Shown: piece after piece, positions 35,361 to 44,585 of the stretch
How the letters are laid out: each line of letters opens with the position of its first letter
Position numbering within the stretch: position 1 is the first letter of the stretch
Source of the DNA: an uncultured Poribacteria bacterium
Lineage (GTDB): Bacteria; Poribacteria; WGA-4E; WGA-3G
DNA length: 64,000 nt
Direction of reading: 5' to 3'
Assembly: GCA_951812525.1 (NCBI GenBank)
Contig: OX638316.1
Span: 3,094,506 to 3,158,505, forward strand
Position numbers and translations under genes: made by a program
The notes under the pieces: model-generated
Databases searched by the model: none
Seen by the model: the letters and a program-made list of their open reading frames with translations, nothing else
Told to the model about the DNA's origin: nothing

Positions 35361-36599
35361 CTAACCTGAAAATTTGCGAATAGCGATGGATGTGTTGTGT
35401 CCGCCGAAACCGAATGCGTTTGAGAGGGCAATCTCAATCTTCGCATCACGACTTTCATTCGGAATGTAGTCCAAATCGCAGGATTCATCCGGCATGTCGT
35501 AGTTGATGGTTGGTGGCAGATAGCCCTTTTCCATCGCACCTAAACAAGCAATGAGCTCCACGGCTCCGGCTGCACCGAGTAGATGACCGATCATGGATTT
35601 AGTGGAACTGACAGGAATTTTGTACGCATGTTCACCAAAGAGGGTTTTGATGGCGTTGGTTTCTGCGACATCACCGATCGGGGTGGAAGTGCCGTGTGCG
35701 TTGATATAATCGACGGCATCTAACGACAATCCCGCGTCTTGGAGTGCGAATTCCATGGCTTTCGTTGCACCCTCGCCGTTTTCAGGTGGACTTACCATGT
35801 CGTGTGCGTCTGAAGTCATACCATAGCCGATGATTTCTCCATAGATATGGGCACCCCGTTTTTTGGCGTGTGATAGGGATTCGAGGATTAGGACACCTGC
35901 ACCGTCGCCCATCACAAAACCGTCCCTGTCTTTAGTGAACGGACGCGAGGCGCGTTCAGGCTCATCATTTCTCGCCGACATGGCGCGCATTGAGCAGAAA
36001 CCAGCGAAAGCCAAAGGCGTAATCGCCGATTCCGTGCCTCCCGTAAACATCACATCTGCTTCGCCGCGCTGAATGATACGAAAGGAATCGCCAATAGAGT
36101 GGTTCGCACTCGCACATGCCGTAACGGATGTAGAGTTGGGACCTTTGAGACTAAAATGGATCGAAATCTGTCCGGCTGCCATATTAATGATCATGTATGG
36201 CACAAGAAATGGACTCACGCGTTTGACACCCTTTTCAGCCAAGATTTTTGCGTTGTCTTCAAGGACACCAATGCCGCCGATTCCTGACCCGATTTGTACT
36301 CCTGCGCGGTAAGGGTCAACCTTGTCGAGTTCCAAACCTGCGTCTTCGTGTGCCATGATTGAGGCAGCAAGCGCGTACTGGATGAAAAGCGGTAACCGAG
36401 ACGCAGCTCGCCGATCCAGATACTGTTCCGCTTGAAAGTTTTTTACCTCTCCGGCGATTTGGGTGCGATGCTCCGAGGCATCGAAATAGGTGATAGGTCC
36501 GATTCCGTTTTTACCGGTGGCAAGCGCATCCCAATATTCTTCTTTCGTGTTGCCAATTGCATTGACAACACCGATTCCTGTAATAACTACACGCTCCAC
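35361..36599 (-). CDS. fabF: Beta-ketoacyl-ACP synthase II
   Basis: 412 residues from a GTG at 36599 (AAAGGA upstream), which matches the usual FabF length; the longer frame adds 11 residues. Catalytic Cys in [11 protein letters not shown], His in [11 protein letters not shown] and [12 protein letters not shown]. It elongates acyl-ACP with malonyl-ACP. It is the last gene of the fab cluster, downstream of acpP. Confidence 0.96.
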   Translation of the reverse strand: MERVVITGIGVVNAIGNTKEEYWDALATGKNGIGPITYFDASEHRTQIAGEVKNFQAEQYLDRRAASRLPLFIQYALAASIMAHEDAGLELDKVDPYRAGVQIGSGIGGIGVLEDNAKILAEKGVKRVSPFLVPYMIINMAAGQISIHFSLKGPNSTSVTACASANHSIGDSFRIIQRGEADVMFTGGTESAITPLAFAGFCSMRAMSARNDEPERASRPFTKDRDGFVMGDGAGVLILESLSHAKKRGAHIYGEIIGYGMTSDAHDMVSPPENGEGATKAMEFALQDAGLSLDAVDYINAHGTSTPIGDVAETNAIKTLFGEHAYKIPVSSTKSMIGHLLGAAGAVELIACLGAMEKGYLPPTINYDMPDESCDLDYIPNESRDAKIEIALSNAFGFGGHNTSIAIRKFSG

Positions 36600-36716
36600 G
36601 AGACCGATCCTTTTTGTTGAGGTTGCAGGCACACTTGTAAAAGCAACTAAGCGCGCATGCGGAGGGCTTATAGTATCAGTATCCTGCTATGCCCCCTCCA
36701 GTGATATATCTTATAC

Positions 36717-36950
36717 CTATACGTTCTCGTCTAAATAAGTCAAGGCATCTTGAACAGTCTGAATTTTTTCCGCATCGCTGTCTGGGATCTCTATATCAAA
36801 TTCTTCTTCAAGTGCCATAACCAGTTCAACGGTGTCGAGTGAATCAGCACCCAAGTCTTCCATAAATGAGGCGTCTGGGGTCACGTTATCCTCGTCCACA
36901 CCGAGTTGTTTCGCGATAATTTCAATAAGGCGTTCTTGATTTGTTGCCAT
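36717..36950 (-). CDS. acpP: Acyl carrier protein
   Basis: 77 residues from the ATG at 36950 (AGGAGA upstream). The phosphopantetheine-bearing Ser lies in [18 protein letters not shown]. It carries the growing acyl chain in type II fatty acid synthesis. It sits between fabG and fabF as in many bacteria, with a 230-bp gap to fabG. Confidence 0.97.
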   Translation of the reverse strand: MATNQERLIEIIAKQLGVDEDNVTPDASFMEDLGADSLDTVELVMALEEEFDIEIPDSDAEKIQTVQDALTYLDENV

Positions 36951-37181
36951 AAGTGTTCTCTGATCTCCTATGAAAATTTTGCCCTCAAAATCGGTTTGGG
37001 GCTGAAAATCTATTCTTGTCTTACAGTCCAATTGGTGCCTCGACCTTCTCGCGTTGCAGGCAACGTTCTACATCAAGGCAATCGATATAAGTTATGGGCA
37101 TTGTAAAAGTGCCCAAGCGGCAGGTTGCCCTACCGTCTTTATTATATGTGCTCTCGGAGAAAAAGTCCAAGCGCATTTGAA

Positions 37182-37958
37182 TTACATCACCATGCCACCA
37201 TCAACCTGAAGGGTCTGGCCGGTGATATAGCTTGCAGCATCCGATGCCAAAAAACAGACAGCGTCTGCTACATCTTCTGGGTGTCCGAATCCTCGTAACG
37301 GAATCATCTCACGGAGTTGTTCCTGACTCTGTTCCGGTATTTGTGCTGTCATGTCTGTCGTAATAAAACCCGGAGCGATAGCATTCACGGTAATGCCGCG
37401 GGCACCAACCTCTTTGGCGGTAGCCTTTGTCAAACCGAGGATACCAGCCTTCGCAGCCGCATAACTCGCTTGTCCTACGTTTCCCATTAAGCCAATTACC
37501 GATGAGATGTTAATAATTCGTCCACTTCTCTGACGTATCATCGGCCGCAACACCGCGCGGGTGCAGTACATCGTGCCGGTTAGGTTCGTCTGTAACACGG
37601 CATCCCAGTCCTCATCTTTGAGACGCATGAGCAACATATCGCGGGTAATCCCCGCATTGTTCACGAGGATATCGATTTGCGAAAATTGTGCAATCGTTTT
37701 TTCGATAAGTGCCTCAACATCTGCTTTTTGGGAGATATCGGCAACTATTGCGTGTAAAGTGTAGCCTTTATCCTGCAGTGTATCAGCGACCTGTGCGATG
37801 GTATCAGCGGAACGCGAGCAGATAACGACATTGGCACCGGTTTCACAGAGTCTCTGTGCGATCGCTGCACCTATGCCGCGCGATGCGCCTGTAACGATTG
37901 CCGTTTTGCCACTCAACAGGTCTTCCCTAAATGCACTCCGTTCCGTTGTTACATTCAT
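37182..37958 (-). CDS. fabG: 3-oxoacyl-ACP reductase
   Basis: 258 residues, short-chain dehydrogenase. NADPH-binding TGASRGIGAAIA, NNAG motif, catalytic Ser in NISSVIG and Tyr-Lys in QASYAAAKAG, end VDGGMVM. It reduces beta-ketoacyl-ACP. It begins 5 bp after fabD, implying translational coupling. Confidence 0.96.
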   Translation of the reverse strand: MNVTTERSAFREDLLSGKTAIVTGASRGIGAAIAQRLCETGANVVICSRSADTIAQVADTLQDKGYTLHAIVADISQKADVEALIEKTIAQFSQIDILVNNAGITRDMLLMRLKDEDWDAVLQTNLTGTMYCTRAVLRPMIRQRSGRIINISSVIGLMGNVGQASYAAAKAGILGLTKATAKEVGARGITVNAIAPGFITTDMTAQIPEQSQEQLREMIPLRGFGHPEDVADAVCFLASDAASYITGQTLQVDGGMVM

Positions 37959-37963
37959 TGTTT

Positions 37964-38902
37964 TTATCCACCGCTTCCGTATGCGTCTGTCACGAGAGAC
38001 AGCGTTTTAAGGTCTTCAACATTCATGGCACTGCTTTCAGGAAGCGTGCGTTTTATTAAGCCTGACAAAACCTTTCCCGGTCCGACCTCGACAAAATGCG
38101 TAATACCGCTGTTCTTGATAGTGTGCAATGTTTCTTCCCACTGGACGGGCTGTGTTATCTGTTGAGACAGAAGCTGCCTGATGTTATCTGCATCCGTGGC
38201 AGATGCACCCGTTACGTTCATCACTATGTCAATTTGAGGTGGAGCCAGTGGCACTGAATCAAGTACGGATTTAAACTTTTGTTGTGCCGGTGCCATCAGC
38301 GGCGAATGGAACGCGCCGCTTACCGGCAATGGACGACACCGTCTCTCGCCGATTTCGGCTTTGGCGAGAGAAACAACGTGGTCAACTGCATCAACCTCTC
38401 CAGAGATTACGAGTTGTCCGGGACAGTTGTAATTGGCGATATTTACAATCCCGTTAGCCGTTTCACAGAGTTTTTGAAGCTGTTCAGTTTCCATCCCGAG
38501 GATTGCTGCCATCGTGCCGTGCTGTGTTTTTCCTGCTTCCGCCATGAAGCTTGCGCGTGCATGCACCAGCCGTAACGCGTCTGAGAAATCAAGTGCTTCC
38601 GCTGCTACCAGTGCGGAATACTCCCCTAAACTGTGTCCCGCGACGGCATTAGGAGTGATATTGTGTTCCTTTAGAACCCTCAATGCTGCGACACTACAGG
38701 TCAAAATTGCAAGTTGTGTATTTTCGGTCTGTTTTAAATCCGCCTCCGGTCCTTCAAAACAGAGTTGCCTTAATCCGCGTCCAAGGGCTGCATCGGCTTC
38801 TTCAAAGACAGCATCGGCAATTGGATAGTTTTGTGCCAGTTCTGCACCCATACCGACCCGCTGTGAGCCTTGCCCTGGGAAAATAAACGCCAGTTGTGTC
38901 AT
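37964..38902 (-). CDS. fabD: Malonyl-CoA-ACP transacylase
   Basis: 312 residues. FPGQGSQRVGMG at the N-terminus, nucleophile Ser in AGHSLGEYSAL, His in PVSGAFHSPLM. It loads malonyl onto ACP. The ribosome binding site is weak. It lies between fabH and fabG in the order rpmF-fabH-fabD-fabG-acpP-fabF. Confidence 0.96.
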   Translation of the reverse strand: MTQLAFIFPGQGSQRVGMGAELAQNYPIADAVFEEADAALGRGLRQLCFEGPEADLKQTENTQLAILTCSVAALRVLKEHNITPNAVAGHSLGEYSALVAAEALDFSDALRLVHARASFMAEAGKTQHGTMAAILGMETEQLQKLCETANGIVNIANYNCPGQLVISGEVDAVDHVVSLAKAEIGERRCRPLPVSGAFHSPLMAPAQQKFKSVLDSVPLAPPQIDIVMNVTGASATDADNIRQLLSQQITQPVQWEETLHTIKNSGITHFVEVGPGKVLSGLIKRTLPESSAMNVEDLKTLSLVTDAYGSGG

Positions 38903-38938
38903 TTTTATTTCGTCAGATGTCCCACGCTCAGTTCTCGA

Positions 38939-39934
38939 CTACAATTGTAGAAGCGTACTTCCCCATGTTAAACCTGCTCCGAAGGTCACGAGCAGCAACA
39001 GGTCGCCCGGTTTTGCTCTGCCTTCACGAATAGCCTCGTCTAAAGCGATAATCACTGTCGCTGCGGAGGTGTTACCGTATTTGTCAACGTTAATGTAGAC
39101 CTTTTCTCGTGGTACACCCAGCCTATCACCGACTGCCTCAATGATACGCAAGTTCGCTTGATGCGGGATTAACAGATCAATATCTTCAATACTGACGTTC
39201 GCTTGACGTAGGACACGTTGGGCGGCTTCCGGCATGAGTCGAACACCCAATTTGAAGACTTCTCGTCCATTCATCTGGATCTTATCTAACTTTTGGTCGA
39301 TTGCTTCCTGTGTGACTGGCATTCTGGAGCCACCTGCGGGGATACCGAGAAGGTCAATGTCCGCATAATCTCCATCAGATCCGATATAGGATGCGAGGAT
39401 ACCTTTTGGTTCATCCGTGGCTTGCACCACGGCAGCGCCTGCGCCATCTCCAAAGAGAACACATGTGCCTCTGTCGTTCCAATCAACGATTTTGTTAAAA
39501 ATCTCACCACCAATGACAAGAATAGTGTCGTATCGTCCAGATCTGATCAATCCGTCTGCGAGATCCAGTCCATAGAGGAAGCCGGCGCATGCAGCGGATA
39601 CATCCATTGCAGAAGCGTTCTTAGCACCGATACCTTTCTGGACGTAGCACGCCGTTGAGGGGAAAAACGTGTCTGGCGTAACGGTCGCAACGAGGATCAT
39701 TTGGATATCAAGCGGATTGATATTGGCATTTTTAATAGCCCAGCGTGCTGCATGGATGCAAAGATCTGAAGTTGCAACATTGTCTTCAGCGATACGCCGC
39801 TCTCTAATACCTGTACGTTGACGGATCCATTCGTCGCTGGTATCGACCAAATTCTCCAAGTCGAAATTAGTGATAACCTGCTCAGGGAGGTAAGAGCCTG
39901 TCCCCGTAATTGTTGCATGTCGAAGTTGCGTCAT
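38939..39934 (-). CDS. fabH: Beta-ketoacyl-ACP synthase III
   Basis: 331 residues. Catalytic Cys in DVSAACAGFLYGL, His in LIPHQANLRIIEA, Asn in YGNTSAATV. It starts fatty acid synthesis by condensing acetyl-CoA with malonyl-ACP. GAGAG precedes the ATG. The gene usually preceded by plsX follows rpmF directly here. Confidence 0.97.
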   Translation of the reverse strand: MTQLRHATITGTGSYLPEQVITNFDLENLVDTSDEWIRQRTGIRERRIAEDNVATSDLCIHAARWAIKNANINPLDIQMILVATVTPDTFFPSTACYVQKGIGAKNASAMDVSAACAGFLYGLDLADGLIRSGRYDTILVIGGEIFNKIVDWNDRGTCVLFGDGAGAAVVQATDEPKGILASYIGSDGDYADIDLLGIPAGGSRMPVTQEAIDQKLDKIQMNGREVFKLGVRLMPEAAQRVLRQANVSIEDIDLLIPHQANLRIIEAVGDRLGVPREKVYINVDKYGNTSAATVIIALDEAIREGRAKPGDLLLLVTFGAGLTWGSTLLQL

Positions 39935-40037
39935 TATATCTCTCTTGAAGTTTTTGGCGTTGTAAGGTGCCGCCTGCGAGCTGAGAACCGAAACTTACTA
40001 TAAAAATCAGGGCGGTTATTGCTAACCGATGCGCCAT

Positions 40038-40223
40038 CTATGACTCGTCGGCGGATTTAAGAACGGGGCGTCCGTTGTAGTACCCACATTCGGGACAGAC
40101 ACGGTGGGATATCATAGTCTCCCCACAGTATGAACAAACACTTATCGCTTTGTCATGGAGTGCGTTGTGGCTTCTCCGCATTCTTTTTTTCGATTTTGAC
40201 GTTCTCCGTTTTGGGTGCGCCAT
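40038..40223 (-). CDS. rpmF: Ribosomal protein L32
   Basis: 61 residues. N-terminal MAHPKRRTSKSKKRMRRSHN and a zinc-binding CSYCGE...CPECGYYNGR pair of CxxC motifs, so this is the C+ form. AAAGGAGA precedes the ATG. The yceD-rpmF-fab linkage is widespread in bacteria. Confidence 0.97.
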   Translation of the reverse strand: MAHPKRRTSKSKKRMRRSHNALHDKAISVCSYCGETMISHRVCPECGYYNGRPVLKSADES

Positions 40224-40340
40224 GAATTTTCTCCTTTGTCTTAAATATCACATGTCTTAAATATCAAAAAATCTGTCTTAAGGCTCTAAAAAGTCGCTAT
40301 TCAGAATTCAGCGTTCCTTCTATAATCTGAATTTATTATT

Positions 40341-40886
40341 TCAACTATTTTCCAGTATCTTTGAGAGGACGGAAAACGGATTGGAAGCCGCCACCCCTGC
40401 CTCATTCTCAGTTTCACAAGAGCATGCCCCAACATTAAGTTCTGTGCCACACGCTGTGCAGAGTCCTTCGCATGTTTCAGAGCAGAGCGGCCACATCGGT
40501 ATTTCAAGAATAAATGCCTGCCGCGCATCTTCTGAAATATCTAATGTATCTCCATCGTAGTATCGCACATCCGCTTCATCTTCATCCGAGGATTCATCGC
40601 CAAAAGAGAAGAACACATTAAGCGTAGCAGCTGCATCAATTTCAAACGGCTTAACACAACGTCGGCACTCCGCTGAAAGCGTTGAAGTGATGTCGGCTGT
40701 TACACTAATATTGTTGTCTCCTTGGCGAAGTAAAAGAACTTTACACGATAGTGGACTAACAAATTCTGCTTCCTCATAAATCAGACCGAGGGTCTCAGGT
40801 GGCACAAGTGCTTCATATTGCTTGAAGTCCTCGTGTCGAAGGTCTTTCACGTCGAATACTAATGTATCTCTTATGCCTTCCTTCAT
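40341..40886 (-). CDS. yceD: YceD/DUF177 protein
   Basis: 181 residues from the ATG at 40886 (GAGGTG upstream). DUF177 signatures: ECRRCVKPFEID and, near the C-terminus, CEGLCTACGTELNVGACSC, giving more Cys than usual. Family members are linked to 23S rRNA maturation and sit upstream of rpmF, as here. It probably heads the rpmF-fab operon. Confidence 0.9.
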   Translation of the reverse strand: MKEGIRDTLVFDVKDLRHEDFKQYEALVPPETLGLIYEEAEFVSPLSCKVLLLRQGDNNISVTADITSTLSAECRRCVKPFEIDAAATLNVFFSFGDESSDEDEADVRYYDGDTLDISEDARQAFILEIPMWPLCSETCEGLCTACGTELNVGACSCETENEAGVAASNPFSVLSKILENS

Positions 40887-40998
40887 ATTCAATTTTCACC
40901 TCAAGTATCTGTTAGGAGAAGTTGCAGGAACTCTCTGCCACTATAAGCAGATGGCAAAGATGGCTACTACACTTATAATATATACGGATATACGTAAC

Positions 40999-42321
40999 TC
41001 AAAAAGCGACCTCTTCTTCGATCCTGATGAGTTGTGCGTCACCTTTCACCTCTTCGAGGGCATAAATTTGCGAGAGTGCTGCTTTCATATTCTTTTCACG
41101 CGCCGTGTGTGTCAGCATAACAAGTGATACTGTATCCATGCCATGTGGATCCTTCTGGATAACGGAGGCGATACTAATTTGCCAGTTCCCCAAGATCGTG
41201 CCGATTTTCGCGAGGACCCCTGGTCGGTCAGCAACGACGAATCGGATGTAATAACGCGTCTCTATGTCATCAATAGAACAGACACCGACTTCCGCCTGTC
41301 CACCAGCAAGCCACGCTTGCGAAATTGGTGTACTCACCCCTTGTTGCACAGATTTTGCTGCATCGATAATGTCAGCAACGACGGCACTTGCAGTCGGCAT
41401 CTCGCCAGCACCTTGCCCATAAAAGAGAGTCGGACCAACTGCGTCCCCGATGACGCAAACTGCATTAAATGCCCCACCGACATTCGCGAGTAGGCTCCGC
41501 TCCGGCACGAGTGTTGGATGCACGCGCGCCTCCACACAGTTGTCATCCGTCAACTTCGCGATGGCGAGCAGTTTGATGACATAACCCAGTTCACGGGCAT
41601 ATTGAATTTCTTGAGCGGTGATATTTGTGATACCTTCGACATGGAGTTGTGGCAGTGAAACACTGCTCCGATAGGCGAGAGCTATCAGGAGGATGAGTTT
41701 CTGAGCGGCATCGATACCTTCAACGTCGAGGGTTGGATCGGCTTCAGCGTAGCCCATGTCCTGAGCAGCTTTGAGTACGTCCGAAAAATCGACCGATCGC
41801 TCGTGCATCTCGGTTAATATGTAGTTACACGTACCGTTTACAATGCCGTAGAGAGAATGTATCTGGTTGCCAGCGAAACTTTCCTGTAGCGTTTTAATAA
41901 TCGGGATACCACCCGCCGTGCTCGCCTCGAAATTGAGACTCACTTGATGTTCTGAAGCAAGCTGGAACAATTCGCCACCGTGTTCTGCTAAAAGGGCTTT
42001 GTTGGCGGTAACCACATGTTTACCATTTTGGATGGCACGTCTGATGAGGCTGTGTGCTTCTGTAACACCCCCGATAAGCTCAACGACAATATCAATGTCT
42101 GGGTTGTCAACGACATCCGCCGGATTGCTTGTCAGACAATCTGCAGGGAGTTCAACCCCTTGGCGCGTGGCAGGGAGCGCCCGTTTCACTATTTTTTTTA
42201 GATTTAAGTCCGTGCCACTATTTTTGGCAATAAGGGCGTGCTGATTCATCAGAATTTTGGAAACGCCGGTACCGACAGTTCCCCACCCTAAAATGCCAAC
42301 GTTAATATATGACTTATCCAC
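40999..42321 (-). CDS. hom: Homoserine dehydrogenase
   Basis: 440 residues from a GTG at 42321 (GAGGGAG upstream); an ATG at 42348 is the alternative. Nucleotide-binding GILGWGTVGTGV, catalytic region GTCNYILTEM and QDMGYAEADPTLDVEGIDAAQKL, and a C-terminal ACT domain (YYIRFVVADRPGVLAKIGTILG). It makes homoserine for Thr and Met synthesis, with likely feedback by threonine through the ACT domain. tRNA-Pro lies about 70 bp upstream and may share its promoter. Confidence 0.96.
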   Translation of the reverse strand: MDKSYINVGILGWGTVGTGVSKILMNQHALIAKNSGTDLNLKKIVKRALPATRQGVELPADCLTSNPADVVDNPDIDIVVELIGGVTEAHSLIRRAIQNGKHVVTANKALLAEHGGELFQLASEHQVSLNFEASTAGGIPIIKTLQESFAGNQIHSLYGIVNGTCNYILTEMHERSVDFSDVLKAAQDMGYAEADPTLDVEGIDAAQKLILLIALAYRSSVSLPQLHVEGITNITAQEIQYARELGYVIKLLAIAKLTDDNCVEARVHPTLVPERSLLANVGGAFNAVCVIGDAVGPTLFYGQGAGEMPTASAVVADIIDAAKSVQQGVSTPISQAWLAGGQAEVGVCSIDDIETRYYIRFVVADRPGVLAKIGTILGNWQISIASVIQKDPHGMDTVSLVMLTHTAREKNMKAALSQIYALEEVKGDAQLIRIEEEVAF

Positions 42322-42416
42322 TACTGCGACTCCCTCTTTTCCGTACATTTACTGCGTAACTTGCAGACAAAGATGTTGATATATCTGGCTTACAAGCCGA
42401 TATTGCATATCAAAAA

Positions 42417-42490
42417 TCGGGGCGACTGGATTCGAACCAGCGACCTCTTGAACCCCATTCAAGCGCGCTTCCGGGCTGCGCCACGCCCCG
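42417..42490 (-). tRNA. tRNA-Pro (GGG)
   Basis: 74 nt folding into a complete cloverleaf. Acceptor CGGGGCG/CGCCCCG, D-arm GCGC/GCGC, anticodon stem CUUGA/UCAAG with loop AUGGGGU (anticodon GGG), T-arm with UUCGAAU loop. CCA is not encoded; UUUUU follows two bases later. The promoter at 42518-42546 precedes it. Confidence 0.96.
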
Positions 42491-42517
42491 TTAAAAATCC
42501 GGTTCTGTCCGCGTTTA

Positions 42518-42546
42518 ATTGTATCATAAGCCGCGGGAAATGTCAA
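42518..42546 (-). promoter_or_regulatory. Promoter of tRNA-Pro (and possibly hom)
   Basis: On the minus strand a TTGACA -35 (42546-42541), a 17-bp spacer ending in TGA, and a TACAAT -10 (42523-42518), about 28 bp before the tRNA 5' end. Confidence 0.85.
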
Positions 42547-42694
42547 ATAAAAATTAGAAACTTCAGCGCATATAGGGCAATTCAGCGGGCTTTCATGCAC
42601 TCGTCCTGGGGAAGACCATCAAAATTGTAACATTTATAGTGAATCATAAAAGTACATAAACATCCTTTCCTTATGACGGAGAACCTGCGTCCAT

Positions 42695-42850
42695 ACCTGT
42701 AGAAGGGGTTTCTAACCCCGACATACCATATCCGAATCGGCAAACCCGTTCCCCCACACCTGTAGGAGGAGTTTCTAACCCCGACATACCATATCCGAAT
42801 CGGCAAACCCGTTCCCCCACACCTGTAGGAGGGGTTTCTAACCCCGACAC
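42695..42850. repeat. 63-bp tandem repeat carrying CCTGTAGGAG palindromes
   Basis: Units start at 42695, 42758 and 42821, exactly 63 bp apart; the third is partial. Each begins ACCTGTAG-A-GG-GTTTCTAACCCCGAC and continues with an identical spacer containing CCGAATCGGCAAACCCG. The rest of the 515-bp gap (42491-43005) holds the tRNA promoter and nothing else recognised. Confidence 0.9.
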
Positions 42851-43005
42851 GCTACGATGTCTAGGTAATTCTAAAATCTACCATAAGTATATATGGTCTT
42901 TTTTTAGGGTGTTGGGCGAGTACTTCTTAACTTGCGATCGTGTTAGGACACGCCGAGTTAGTCGTCTAAGAAGACTCACCCTCTATTTCGTCAGAAACGG
43001 TTCGT

Positions 43006-43791
43006 TTAGGAAAAACCCATCTCTTTCAGATTTTTGAGGCTGATGCCCAAACTCTCAAACGGATCGCGTTCATAGCAGGTATCCTGTTCGATGATATACC
43101 ATTCAACGCCAGCGTAGATACAAGCGTTTATGATAGCACTCCAATTGAGGTTGCCTTCGCCGACTTCAGCATAGCGTTGTGTGGAGCCTTGCATCGCCAT
43201 ATCCTTGAGATGGATAATGTCGGCGCGTCCCTTTAACTGACGGATCCACGCTGTCGGATCGCCTCCACCGTGCTGAATCCAGTATGTATCCAGTTCGCTC
43301 TTAAAATAGTTAGGATCGCTTTCGGTATACAAAATCTCCAATCCCGTACGTCCACCAAAGCGTTCCAACTCAAAACTGTGGTTGTGGTAGGAAAAGGTTA
43401 TTCCGCCTTCGGCAAGACGTGCTGCGACTTCAGACGCTTCTTTCGCGAATCTGGCATACCCTTCGGCGGTACGATACTCACCGGGAAGTCCACCAATTGC
43501 TGCGTGCTTACACCCCCACAATTGATGTTCGTCAATCACAGATTGCGGTTCATCGCGCATCCGGGCGTAATCGGTATGTGTGGCGATAATACTGAGTCCC
43601 TCACCGTCAACAATGTTTTTCAGTGCCTCAGGCGAAATTGGTCCCAGCGCAGAACACTGCACCGCTTCATATCCAAGTTGCCGGACTTTTTTCATCGTTT
43701 CTACAATGTCAGCCTCAGTATTGGTAAATTCTCTAACGGTATAAAGTTGCGCTGCGATTTGCTGCGCAGAAGGCATGTTTTCTGTTGCCAT
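43006..43791 (-). CDS. Sugar phosphate isomerase/epimerase (TIM barrel) family protein
   Basis: 261 residues from the ATG at 43791 (AAGGAG upstream). Xylose-isomerase-like TIM barrel (AP_endonuc_2 family) with AAQLYTVREF near the start, TFSYHNHSFELERFGG, and VGEGNLNWSAIINA near the end. Metal ligands H (HNH) and E/D residues (ELDTYW; IIEQD) are present. Family members isomerise or epimerise sugars and related compounds. Single gene with its own promoter; substrate unknown. Confidence 0.85.
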   Translation of the reverse strand: MATENMPSAQQIAAQLYTVREFTNTEADIVETMKKVRQLGYEAVQCSALGPISPEALKNIVDGEGLSIIATHTDYARMRDEPQSVIDEHQLWGCKHAAIGGLPGEYRTAEGYARFAKEASEVAARLAEGGITFSYHNHSFELERFGGRTGLEILYTESDPNYFKSELDTYWIQHGGGDPTAWIRQLKGRADIIHLKDMAMQGSTQRYAEVGEGNLNWSAIINACIYAGVEWYIIEQDTCYERDPFESLGISLKNLKEMGFS

Positions 43792-43830
43792 AATCACTCC
43801 TTATATGTAGCATGTGAATTTATTGTTCGT

Positions 43831-43859
43831 AGTATATCAAAAAAAGGCGAAGTGGTCAA
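43831..43859 (-). promoter_or_regulatory. Promoter of the TIM-barrel gene
   Basis: On the minus strand a TTGACC -35 (43859-43854), a 17-bp spacer ending in TGA, and a TATACT -10 (43836-43831), about 40 bp before the start codon. Confidence 0.8.
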
Positions 43860-44056
43860 ATTAATATAGGTCGCCCGTTCGGATGCTTATTCCGGCTTAT
43901 CGTTCGACTCGACAAGGTTAGGAATCCTCGTTTAGGTTGTGTTGCTCATTGTGAACTGAAAATTATTGTTATCTCAATGGCGCGTGTAGCGACCTATCCT
44001 ATTGGAATTGGAAAATTGATTTGCATCTAAAAAACGGGTTTGGTAAACTTTAAAAT

Positions 44057-44407
44057 ATGATAAACCCTTTTTTCTTTGGAGGTGGAAGTCGAGGACCTTT
44101 TCGATTTTTACGTCTCCTTCTCCATTTTCCAAATTTCATCAGGTTAGCATGGCGGCTGTTTGGCGATAAACGTGTTCCGATCTATCGGAAGGCAATTCTC
44201 ATCCTTGCGGAAGTGTTGGCGGTTATATTTGCTATTGCGTACTTGGTGAATCCACTGGATTTCGATTTTATCCCTATCTTTGGTCGTATTGACGATCTTT
44301 TTATTGGGGCTTTTGTGATCCTTGTGCCGAGTGCTTGGTTGTTTATTCGGCTATGTCCTGAGCACGTTGTCCAGGAGCATGTGGATCGAATTTCACGCCG
44401 TCAGTAA
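44057..44407 (+). CDS. YkvA/DUF1232-type small membrane protein
   Basis: 116 residues. It contains the DUF1232 signature AYLVNPLDFDFIPIFGRIDDLFIGAFVI between two hydrophobic helices and a basic N-terminal segment. Family function is unknown. No clear ribosome binding site precedes the ATG. It precedes the DegP-type protease gene by 178 bp on the same strand. Confidence 0.75.
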   Translation: MINPFFFGGGSRGPFRFLRLLLHFPNFIRLAWRLFGDKRVPIYRKAILILAEVLAVIFAIAYLVNPLDFDFIPIFGRIDDLFIGAFVILVPSAWLFIRLCPEHVVQEHVDRISRRQ

Positions 44408-44585
44408 ACAAGTAGCGTCCTACCAAAAATCTATTTCTCAGACACGCCACATTTTTCCAAACTTTTTTGCAACTTTATTTTCTAATAGGTGTGTCTTTAG
44501 GACGTAAACACAAAATAATTTAAAAAATGGTTTCGGTTATCCGAGAGATCGGAACTGACACTAAATTACACAGGAGGTATATCTT

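Noticed and set aside
42695-42850. CRISPR array
   Set aside because: Only three units, the 'spacers' are identical, and the repeat is palindromic in the style of dispersed elements found elsewhere in the window. No cas genes are present.
43860-44056. tRNA-like sequence with GTTCGACTC
   Set aside because: No cloverleaf with proper acceptor and anticodon stems could be built on either strand.
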